Source of the DNA: Hordeum vulgare subsp. vulgare
Taxonomy: Eukaryota; Streptophyta; Magnoliopsida; Poales; Poaceae
Direction of reading: 5' to 3'
Assembly (NCBI RefSeq): GCF_904849725.1
Contig: NC_058519.1
Location: 534,262,316 to 534,326,315, forward strand
Length of the DNA: 64,000 bases
In this document: piece after piece, positions 21,800-31,640 of the stretch
How the letters are laid out: every line of letters starts with the position of its first letter
Position numbering within the stretch: position 1 is the stretch's first letter
The notes under the pieces: generated by a model
Seen by the model: only the letters and a program-made list of their open reading frames with translations
Databases searched by the model: none
What the model was told of the DNA's origin: nothing
Program-made: the position numbers and the translations under genes

Positions 21800-24648
21800 C
21801 GAGTAGGTAAATGATAACACAAATAATTTCTGTGCTGACATGCTAACACACATATAAAAACTTCAAAGTAAAGCAACTAGGATATGCAATTCAAGTCAAC
21901 AAAATAACAAGCAAGAGTCTATATTTAGTATTGAAGATAGCAAATTAAGAACATAAAGGTGCAAGAGCTCTCGCTGCCCGTGACTCGAATGTCTCCAAAT
22001 GGTGTTTGCGTGCAAGAAGTGGGATATGGGTTTAGAGCATAAAAAATATTATTTAATTTAATTGAGAACTCAATCTACTAAAACTTCACACTTGGACTCC
22101 TTCAGAATCTTATTTTGACTCATCCCCAAACCACTAGTCAGGCACAAGTCAAAATGATCCTCTCCCTTTCGACTTTGAGCACTCATGCAATGGATGAGCG
22201 CAAGCAAGATATGTTGGCACTTAATATGGCAAAGAAAATAATGATGGGGAAGGAAGACAAAAAAGGTGTGAAAGGCTCACATCAATGAGGACAACCATAG
22301 TGAGAGAAAGCCAAATGATAGATATGATGTGAGGAGTAGGGATTGCCATGCAACGGATGAACATATGAGCTAAGGTAAGCTCTCCAATGGAACTAGTGGG
22401 GGTGCATCCAACTTGCTTGCTCATGAAGACCTAGAGCTCATTTGAGGAGGCTCGTCATTGGAATATACAAGCCAAGTTATATAGTGTAAAGGTCCCCACA
22501 TAGTTATGCATGAGTGATAATCTCTATGGAGTACAAATATAACAATGGAGTACGAGTGTGGATCTTTCAAAAGGAATAGTAGTGTTGCCCCCTTCTCTCT
22601 TTTTATTTCTTGTTTTCTTCTTTTTTTATTTTTTCTTTTCTTTTGTGGCCTCTTTGGCTCTTTCTATTTATCTCTCATTTGTCCTCTTTTGGATCTTTTC
22701 ATGTGTCCTCTTTTGGGATCTTTTAATTTGTCCTCTTCGAGATCTTTTCCTCACTTAAGGGCAACACTCTATATTTTACAAGAATAAAAAGAAGATCTTC
22801 ACACTTTATAGGAAGTACTAAACATAAAGACAAATGAAAACTATCATGATGTATGCAAATGTATGCCTCTGCCAGTGTAGCAGGGTATGCAATGAAACTA
22901 GCGCGTCATGTAGCAATAATAAGGGCAAGGCCCAACTAGCATGCAGCTCCTCGATAAAGCAAAAGCATGTATGACATGAAGATCAAGTCATGAGATGGTG
23001 GATGTTGCATGGCAATGTATCTTGGAAAGGCTATGGAAATGCCTTAATAGGTAGGTATGGTGGCTGTTTTGAGGAAGGATATAATGAGGCTTATGATGAC
23101 AGACCGTATCATGCCAAGGGTTTGGATGCACAGACGAAGTTTGCACCAACTCTCAAGATGATAAAGGGCAATGCACTGTACCAAAGAGGCGAGCAAAATA
23201 TGGATGGTGGAAGTGCCAACAATCGGATAGTCGCATTAGTCCGAAGAACTCATGCACTTATTATCGGTAACTCTCTATCTAGTCAGGAGATTCACAAAGA
23301 GACAAGTACCCAGAGGAGGAGTGTTTGGGGCTTTGGTTATCCTTGCGCATCCTCGACCCATGAGAACGTGAGGGGACTCTCTATATTCCAACCCCTCCAG
23401 AGGTTAGCAATCCATCTAGCAGCTAGAGTTCTCAACTAATTTGTTTTTTGTTTTGTTTCTGAAAATACACACAGATTTCCCAAAATACGACACCTATAAC
23501 TAATAGGTTCAACCTCTTGACACCAATAGTACAAACATTACTCAAATCAATACCTCAAAACTATTGCAAGTGACTATTATACTTAAATAGCAACCTTAAT
23601 TACCTACTATTGCAAGACACACAACTCGATGCAACGAGCCAACTCTCTAAACAAGATAAGCATGAAAACTCAAGAGTGTTACAAAATAAACCTAAATAAA
23701 AGATCTTAAAAATAAATAGCATGAAAACTAAGAGCTAGGCATGATAGTAGCTATGTAAAGATAAAGAACACACAAAAAACATAAGCATGAAAACGTATGT
23801 TGTGTTCTAGAGTGGAATGGAGCGTGTTTCTCTCCCAAACAAGGTAGGATAGGTTCCGACTTGTTATGACCAGCAAGCAAAACTAAAACAAACTAAAAAG
23901 TAAAGAGCGGGACGCTCCAAGCATAGCACATAACAAATGAAGTGATAAAAATATAGCATGAAGAAGGACGAACTGATGATTGTTGATGGAGAAGGGGATG
24001 CACGGGGGCATACCCAAGCTTAGACACTTGAGTCTCCTTGAATATTTCTTGGGGTGCATGGGGGCATCCCCAAGCTTGAGCGCTTGACACTACTGGATCT
24101 TCTTTCATCATCTTCCATCGCATACTTGAAAACTCCCTTCATACGAAACTCATCATAAGCTGATTAGAGTTGTTAGTGCCCATAATAAAATAATTTATTC
24201 TCTACTCGAAATAAATATTTTCATGAATAGATATTGTTTCTCAAGATTACCAAAATGTTTTTGCAAAGAAAAAGAAAGCTTAAGATTTGCAAAACAATGA
24301 AAACACAAAACAGGGCAGAATCTGGAAAAAAACAGAACATCAGGTAGTAAATAATTTTTTTGGGGCACTTCTGCAAATAAAATAAAATAAAACTCACAAG
24401 AGACCCCAGAAAGACAATTATATAGAGCATATTGTTTAAAATTTTCAGATCAAAAAGATGATCCGGTGATTTTCGGCAAATTTGTCCGTCAAGCAGACAT
24501 AATCTGTTTCTTGACAGCATGTCATAACTTTTGAACTTTCTTGCAATCAGAGGCTAAAACTTGGCACAAAGCTTGAAAATAAAGATACAATGATGTTGCT
24601 ACAGTAGTAACAAGCATCAAGACCACTAAAACTGAAAGTATAAACAAA
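21800..24648 (-). other. Non-coding internal region of D
   Basis: 2.8 kb of element sequence without a convincing gene. It contains a T-rich stretch with CTCTTTTGG repeats (22600-22750) and two TACCCAAGC/ATCCCCAAGC-like phrases near 24010 and 24070. Much of it recurs in opposite orientation in E (28100-29956 and 38225-39917), which identifies it as family sequence. Confidence 0.7.
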
Positions 24649-24697
24649 TTGGGTTGCCTCCCAACAAGCGCTTTCTTCTATGCCTTTGAGCTAGGCA
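24649..24697 (-). promoter_or_regulatory. Conserved 49-nt post-gag block (D copy)
   Basis: Minus-strand block starting TGCCTAGCT, with AGCGCT in the middle and the hairpin TTGGGAGGCAACCCAA at the end. It begins 14 nt after the gag-like stop codon (24712-24714) and differs from the E copy by a single base. Confidence 0.65.
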
Positions 24698-24711
24698 TGA
24701 TGCAAAAAAGA

Positions 24712-25530
24712 TCAAGTTGTATCAATTGAACCATCAAAAAGCTCTTCAATAGTACAACTAATCTTAAGAGGACTCTCAAAGAGAGGCATAATGGCAACAC
24801 TTCTAGGAACAAAAGCAAAGGTAGTAATATAAATTGGAATTTCATTTTTAAGTCTATTTAAGAGAGGTATCTCTTCCAAGGTCTCCACAGTTTCAACACC
24901 ATTAGTAATAGGTATACTCGTTTTGGGTTGAGGAACCTTGGGTACGTGAACGAACTTAGGTCCCTTCCTTGCGGGGGTTTCTACCTTTTTAGTCTTTATG
25001 GGGGATAGAGTAGTTCCTAAAGTTTCAATAATATCCTCCATCCTATCAATCCTAGAAGGATCCACGTCATGGGATTTAAGGGTCTCCAAAGTTTTATAAA
25101 TTTTGTGCATGGAGCTATCAAGTCTATTTAAGTTCCCTTGAATCCTATGATCTACTTCATTTATTTTACCCATGCTTGGCATCCATAGCTCTATATTCTC
25201 AAGTTTACTCATAATGTGAGATAAAGTGATATCATCCTTTATGTCAATAATAGGTGGGATTCCAACAAGATTTTCCATAAAGTTAAGAGCCTCCCAAACG
25301 GGAGCTTCCAAGAAATTCCCACCTATTGTTGTGTCTAGAACAAACCTATTCCTAGAAGTAATACCAACATAAAAATTTCTAAGAAAAATAATGGTGGATT
25401 GCTTCTTGGTGGCTCTATCTTGAGAATCTTTAATTCCATACCAAGCATCTTTCGAACTTTCTCCAACCCTATGTTCGAAGGTGAGAATCTCTCCTTCGGG
25501 TGCAACACCAAAGGCAAAGGACTTAGACAT
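24712..25530 (-). CDS. Gag-like protein of element D, intact (272 aa)
   Basis: Starts at the ATG at 25528-25530 (MSKSFAFGVAPEGE); the open frame extends a few codons upstream but without ATG. Residues about 30-90 match the C-terminal half of a Gypsy capsid, with FYVGITSRNRFVLDT...GGNFLE...ALNFMENL. The gag of element G has FYAGLNFASRNILDS...GGTFME...ATKLLDNI at the equivalent place. A Lys-rich segment follows (about residues 185-205). The capsid N-terminal half, zinc knuckle and protease are missing, so this is a shortened gag. Its homolog in E is broken by lost start and stops, whereas this copy is uninterrupted. A role in particle assembly or RNA binding in trans is inference. Confidence 0.75.
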   Translation of the reverse strand: MSKSFAFGVAPEGEILTFEHRVGESSKDAWYGIKDSQDRATKKQSTIIFLRNFYVGITSRNRFVLDTTIGGNFLEAPVWEALNFMENLVGIPPIIDIKDDITLSHIMSKLENIELWMPSMGKINEVDHRIQGNLNRLDSSMHKIYKTLETLKSHDVDPSRIDRMEDIIETLGTTLSPIKTKKVETPARKGPKFVHVPKVPQPKTSIPITNGVETVETLEEIPLLNRLKNEIPIYITTFAFVPRSVAIMPLFESPLKISCTIEELFDGSIDTT

Positions 25531-25673
25531 ACTGACTAAACAAAGCAAAGTAACTATTCCTTTTTTTAGTTTTTGGTATAAGACTCTAAAGCAAAAAAAC
25601 TAGAAAGCAAACTAACAAGACTAAAATCAAAGGTAAAAGATAGTGTGCAACTCCCCTATCTTGAAGACTGGAG

Positions 25674-25691
25674 TCCCCGACAACGACGCCA
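25674..25691 (-). other. Primer binding site, tRNA-Asp type (D)
   Basis: On the minus strand TGGCGTCGTTGTCGGGGA, tRNA-Asp-like with two changes. It lies 10 nt beyond the 5' LTR end at 25702. Confidence 0.8.
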
Positions 25692-25701
25692 AAAATTTGC
25701 T

Positions 25702-26436
25702 TGATGACGACTTGATGGATATACTTCTCGCCCCTCGTTGGTTACCCCAAATGGAAGGTGGATATGTAGTCAGCAGCAGATTTCCCTTACACGGGGACTG
25801 TAAGGTTTATCGCACCAGGAGGACTCCGAGGATCAACAAGTAGGTGTCCGCTGCTCTGACGCTAGCACAAGACGTGGACCTGCACATACAACAAATAACT
25901 TTGCTCCCAACGAGTTCCGAGAGGTTGTCAATCTCTTCGGCCTTGTAGTTTGCAAAAGATCAAAACACAAGCGGGAATAGCGATAGTGATTGCAACAGAA
26001 AAGTAAATAAAAATAGTAAATGGTGGAGGTGTAAACAAAGGTGGAAATATGGACCAGAGTCACATGATGTTCACTAGTGATGTCCCTCTCGTAAAACACG
26101 ATAAACAACTATGTTGGGTAAACAAATTATAGCTGGGCAATTGACAAAATTATAAACGCACCGCAATGCTAATCATGCTACAAGAAAGTTAGAGGCTCAA
26201 AACTAATGGGCAGTATGCCAAGACAAGTAGACCGTTTATCCATCAGCATCTACTCTCTAATCATCCACCCTGAGATATATATCCAGAACATCTCGCTGGT
26301 ATTAAGTTGCGAGCCCCACCCAAAGTGTAAACTCAAAGCAACGGACAACTGCATTAATGAACTTTGTGTAAGGTAAACAATCCTTGCAACCGTGGTCATA
26401 AGCACCATTGTTTTCTCCCTAGTGGCATCAACACAT
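25702..26436 (-). repeat. 5' LTR of D, U5-side part
   Basis: The left piece of the 5' LTR, cut by element E at 26437 after the TSD CACAT (26432-26436). The rest resumes at 45288. It is closely similar, inverted, to about 27360-28091 of element E. Confidence 0.88.
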
Positions 26437-28091
26437 TGATACGTCCCAAATGTATCTATAATTTCTGCTTGTGCCATGATCTTTTGGGTGACATTGTTAT
26501 ATCTTTCGCTACACTTTTATATCTTTTTACACATATTTGGACTAACCTACTAACTCGGTGCACCCAGTGCCAGTTTTTGTCTACTGATGTCTTTTTTGCA
26601 GGGGCTTTTACCCAATTTTTTGGATCCCCAAAAATCCCGTGAAAAATATATAAAAATTAGCGCACCAGAAGCTTCAAGAAGCACGAATGGGGGCCAGAGG
26701 GGGCCAGGGGCCGCCCAGGTGACCTATGGGTGCGGCCCACCCCCAGGCCACGTCGGGAGGCTGCCTGGGTGGGTCCCACGCCCTCTGGTGCCCTCCTTTC
26801 GCCTATATTTACCCCTCGATGAAAAAACCCTATACGGGATCCAGAATCACGAATTTCTCCATCGTTCCGCCGCCACGGCGCTTCCAAGATCGGGAGCGTC
26901 AGGAGACCTCTTCTCGGCACCCTGCGGGAGGGAGGATTGACCTCCGGGAGCTTCTCCACCGCCATGGACGCTTCCCGGATGTGCCGTGAGTAGTCCTCCT
27001 TGGACCATGAGTCCATGACCAGTAGCTATGTGATGTCTTTTCTCCAATCTTGTGCTTCCATGATTAGCCCTTGTGAGCTGCTCTACATGATCAACGCACC
27101 TACGTAATTTTCATGCTATTGCTATGCTCGGTTTGTTGGGATCCGATGGATTATGAGATTATGTTCAGATTGTTATGAGTTATATATTTGATTATCCTTT
27201 TATATTATGTTCTTTAGTGATTCATGCATGTTCTCCGTTGTTTTGTATTGCTTTGGCCGAGTAGTAGATTGTAACTCCAAGAGGGAGTGTTATGCATGAT
27301 TGTGGGTTCATGCCCCCTGATGTCTAGCTTGAGTGACAGAAACATGAGACTAGGGGATGTGTTGTTGCCACCTGGGATGAAACAACGGTGCATGTGACCA
27401 CAGTTGCAAGGATTGTTTACCTTACACATAGTTCGTTAATGCAGTTGTCTGTTGCTTTGAGTTTACACTTTGGGTGGGGCTCGCAACTTAATACCAGCAA
27501 GATGTTCTGGATAGATATCTTGAGGTGGATGATTAGTAAGTAGATGTTGATGAATAAATGGTCTACTTGTCTCGGTGTACTGCCCATTAATATTGAGCCT
27601 CTAACTTTCAAGTAGCATAATTAGCATTGCGGTGCGTTTATAATTCTGTCAATTGCCCGGCTGTAATTTGTTCACCCAATCATAGTTGTTTATCGTCTTT
27701 TGGGAGAGAGACATCACTAGTGAACATCATGTGACTCCGGTCCATATCACCACCATTGCTTACACCTCCATCATTTAGTCCTTTCATTTACTTTTTCGTT
27801 GCAATCACTATCACTATTCCCGCTTGTGTTTTGATCCTTTGCAAACTTCAAGGCCGGAGAGATTAACAACCTCTCTGTACTCGTTGGGAGCAAAGTTATT
27901 TGTGTGTGTGCACCTCCACGTCTTTGCTAGTGCCAGGGTAGGAGAAACCTACTTGTTGATCCTCGGAGTCCTCCTGGTTCGATAAACCTTACAGTCTTCG
28001 TGTAAGGGAACACTTGCTGCTGACTACATCTCAACCTTCCACTTGGGGTAACCAACAAGGAGCGAGAAGTATATACATCATCTCGTCATCA
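26437..28091 (+). repeat. 5' LTR of E
   Basis: 1655 bp. Several C-to-T or G-to-A differences from the 3' LTR begin in the first line (for example CCCAAATG against CCCAAACG), as expected from deamination of methylated CpG. Confidence 0.9.
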
Positions 28092-28102
28092 AGCAAGTTT
28101 TC

Positions 28103-28120
28103 TGGCGCCGTTGCTGGGGA
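28103..28120 (+). other. Primer binding site, tRNA-Asp type (E)
   Basis: TGGCGCCGTTGCTGGGGA, complementary to tRNA-Asp with one change, 11 nt after the LTR end. The spacer is AGCAAGTTTTC. Confidence 0.88.
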
Positions 28121-28261
28121 CTCTAGTCTTCAAGATAGGGGAGTTGCACGTTATCTTTTACTTTTGCTTTTTAGTCTTGTTAGTTTGCTTTCTAGTTTTT
28201 GCTTTAGAGTCTTATACCAAAAACCACAAAAAAATTAGTTACTTTGCTTTGTTTTGTCGGT

Positions 28262-29092
28262 ATATCTAAATCCTTTGCCTCTAGTGTTGCACCCGAAGGA
28301 GAGATTCTCACCTTCAAACAAAGGGTTGGAGAAAGTTTGAAAGATGCTTGGTATAGAATTAAAAATTCTCAAGATAGGGCCACCAAGAAGCAATCCACCA
28401 CTATTTTGCTTAGATTTTTTTATGTTGGTATTACTTCTTAGCATAGGTTTGTTCTAGACACAGCAATAGGAGGGAATTTCTTGGAATCTCACATTGGGGA
28501 GGCTCTTAACGTTATGGAAAATCTTGTCGGAAACCCACCTATTGTTGACATTAAGGATAATGTTACTCTAGATCACATTATGAGTAAACTTGAGAAAATA
28601 GAGCTAGAGATGCCAAGCATGATTAAAATAAATGAAGTGCATCGTATGATTCAAGGGAACTTAAATAGACTTGATAGCTCCATGCACAAAATTTACAAAA
28701 CATTGGAGACCCTTAAATCCCATGATATGGATCCTTCTAGGATTGATAAGATATAGGATATTTTTGAAACTTTAGGAACTACTCTATCCTCCATCAAGAC
28801 TAAAAAGGTAGAAACCCCCGCAAGGAAGGGACCTAGGTTCGTTAACATACCCATGGTTCCTCAACCCAAAACAAGTATACCTATTGCTAGGGGTGTTGAA
28901 ACTGTGAAGACCATGGAAGAGATACCTCTTATAAATAAAATGAGAAATGAAATGCCAATTGGTCTTACTACCTTTGCTTTTGTTCCTAGAAGTGTTGCCA
29001 CTAAGCCTCTATTTGAGATTCCTCTTAAGGCTAGTTGTACTATTAAAGAGCTTTTCGATGATCTTTGTGATGGTTCAATTGATACAACTTGA
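28262..29092 (+). pseudogene. Gag-like gene of E, start lost and two stops
   Basis: The homolog of the D gag-like protein over its whole length (277 codons). The start codon equivalent is ATA at 28262, and TAG stops occur at 28439-28441 and 28754-28756. There is otherwise no frame change up to the TGA at 29090-29092. It retains the capsid-like segment FYVGITS...GGNFLE. The decay pattern, point changes only, contrasts with the intact copy in D. Confidence 0.85.
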
Positions 29093-29105
29093 TCTTTTTG
29101 CATCA

Positions 29106-29154
29106 TGCCTAGCTCAAAGGCATAAAAGAAAGCGCTTGTTGGGAGGCAACCCAA
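29106..29154 (+). promoter_or_regulatory. Conserved 49-nt post-gag block (E copy)
   Basis: Starts TGCCTAGCT 13 nt after the gag-like stop, has AGCGCT at its centre and ends TTGGGAGGCAACCCAA, which folds as a 5-bp stem with a 6-nt loop. A weaker TGCC...GGCA stem is possible at its 5' end. Confidence 0.65.
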
Positions 29155-29956
29155 TTTATTTTCACTTCCAGTTTTAGTGGTCTTGATGCTTGTTACTACT
29201 GTAGCAACACCATTGTATCTTTATTTTCAAGCTTTGTGCCAATTTTTAGCCTCCGATTGCAAGAAGTTCAAAAGTTGTGACATGTTGTCCAGAAACAGAT
29301 TTTGTCTGCTTGACAGAAACATTCGCCAAAAATCACCAGATTATATTTTTGATCTGAATGTTTTTGACAGCATGCGCTATATAATTGTATTTCTGGCATC
29401 TGTTCTGAGTTTTCCAATTTGAGTTGCAGAAGTACCCCGAAAATATTATTTACTACCTATTGTTCTTTTTTTCACCGATTCTGCCACGTTTTGCGTTTTC
29501 ATCATTTTGCAAATCTTAAGCTTGCTTTTCCTTTGCAAAAACCTTTTGGCAATCATTAGAAACAGTAGATTTTCATGAAAATCATTATTTCCAGTGGGTA
29601 ATGAATTATTTTATCATGGGTACTAACCACTCTAATCAGCTAATGACGAGTTTCGTACGAAGGGAGTTTTCAAGTATGCGATGGAAGATGATGAAAGAAG
29701 ATCCAGTAGTGTCAAGCGCTCAAGCTTGGGGATGCCCCCATTCACCCCCAAGAAATATTCAAGGAGACTCAAGCATCTAAGCTTGGGGATGCCCCCGTGC
29801 ATCCCTTTCTCTATCAACAATCATCAGTTCGTCCATCTCCATGCTATATTTTTATCACTTCATATGTTATGTGCTATACTTGGAGCGTCCCGCTCTTTAC
29901 TTTTTACTTTGTTTTAGTTTTTCTTGCTGGTCATAACAAGTACGAACCTAGCCTAC
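29155..29956 (+). other. Non-coding internal region of E before G
   Basis: Element E sequence without a gene. It mirrors 23850-24648 of D in opposite orientation and contains two AAGCTTGGGGATGCCCCC-type phrases near 29725 and 29780. It ends with the CCTAC TSD of element G (29952-29956). Confidence 0.75.
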
Positions 29957-31608
29957 TGCTACTGCAACAAAAGAACTTCCAACGGCGCCAGAAACACGTG
30001 TTGACGGGAGACTATTCTTGTCTTGATACTCCTCAGCAACGGCACCAGGAATCCTTCTGCTATGGCTATGCCTTTAGGGACTTCCTAGGCAAATATGCAA
30101 AGGATTCCCCCGTGGCCTTGGAGCCTTGCGTTGGTGTTCCCTCGAAGCGGAAAGGGTGATGTAGCACAGCGGTGGTAAGTATTTACCTCGGTTTTGAGAA
30201 CCAAGGTATCGATCCAGTGAAGGAGTATCACAAGTACCTGCACAAACACAAAAAGCTTGCTCCCAACGCTATGAAGGGGTTGTCAATCCCTTATAGATTG
30301 TTTAGCAAGTGAGAACCGAAAGGAACAAAGTAATGAAGCAAAGTGAAAGCGAAACTGGAAACGATAGGTGTGAATAGACCCGGGGGCCATAGTGTTTACT
30401 AGTGGCTTCTCTCATGAAAGCAAGTAGACGGTGGGTGAACAAATTACTGTCGAGCAATTGATAGAACCGTGCAAAGTCGTGACATCATCTATGGCAATGA
30501 TTATATCTATAGGCTTCACGTCCAAAACAAGTAAACTGATACTTTCTGCATCTACTACTATTACTCGACACGTCGACCGCTATCGAGCATGCATCTAGTG
30601 TATTAAGTCCAAAAGAACAGAGTAACGCCTTAAGCAAGATGACATGATGTAGATGGACAATCTCATATCTACGACAAAGCCTATCTTGTTACCCTTGATG
30701 GCAACTACACGATGTGTGCCTTGCTGCCCCTACTGTCACTGGGAAAGGTCACCACACGGTAAGAACCCAAAACCAAGCACTTCTCCCATTGCAAGAATCA
30801 TCGATCTAGTTGGCCAAACGAAACCCAAGACTCGGAGAGACTTACAAGGATATCAGATCATGCATATAAGAAATCAACAAAGACTCAAATATAAATCATA
30901 GATAATCTGATCACAAATCTACAATTCATCGGATCTCGACAAACACACCGCCAAAGAGGACTACATCGGATAGATCTCCATGAAGATCATGGAGAACTTT
31001 GTATTGAAGATCCAAGAGAGAGAAGAAGCCATCTAGCTACTAACTACGGACCCGTAGGTCTGAAGTGAACTACTCACGAGTCATTGGAGGGGCGATGATG
31101 TTGATGTAGAAGCCCTCCAACTCCAAAGTCCCCTCCGACAGGGCACCGGGAAGGGTCTCCAGATGAGATCTCGCGGAAACGGAAGCTTGCGGTGGTGGAA
31201 AAGTGTTTTCGTGGATTCCCTAATTTTTTCTGTATTTTAGGGAATATATATAGGCGAAGGAGCAAGGTCAGGGGGGCGCCAGGGAGGCCACAAGCCTGAT
31301 AGCCGCCGCCCCCCTGGTGGCGGCTACAGGGCTTGTGGGCCCCCTGTAGCTCTCCTGGCTTGGCCCTTAAGCCCCCTGATCTTCTTCCGTTCGGGAAAAT
31401 TTTATTTCGGGGATTTTATTCCGTTTGGACTCTGTTCCAAAATCAGATCTGAAAAGAGCCAAAAACACAGAAAAAACACGAACTGGCACTTGGCACTGAA
31501 TTAATAAGTTAGTCCCAAAAAAGATATAAAAGGTACATAAAACATCCAAAGATGACAAGATAACAGCATGAAACCATCAAAAATTATAGATACGTTTGAG
31601 ACATATCA
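29957..31608 (-). repeat. 3' LTR of G
   Basis: 1652 bp. Near its U5 end it contains two PBS-like segments (29979-29992 and 30034-30050) that resemble the true tRNA-Asp site, as does the other LTR. Confidence 0.9.
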
Positions 31609-31640
31609 AGCATCCCCAAGCTTAACTCCTGCTCGTCCTC
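31609..31640 (-). other. Pre-LTR conserved block and PPT (G)
   Basis: 32 nt on the minus strand, from GAGGACGAGCAGGAGTTAAG through CTTGGGGATGCT to the 3' LTR. Confidence 0.75.

Noticed and set aside
26587..27047. Overlapping 60-120 codon frames inside the E LTR, repeated at 43862-44237 and 45530-45918
   Set aside because: They lie in the GC-rich leader of an LTR, occur on both strands and recur wherever the LTR does. They are not genes.
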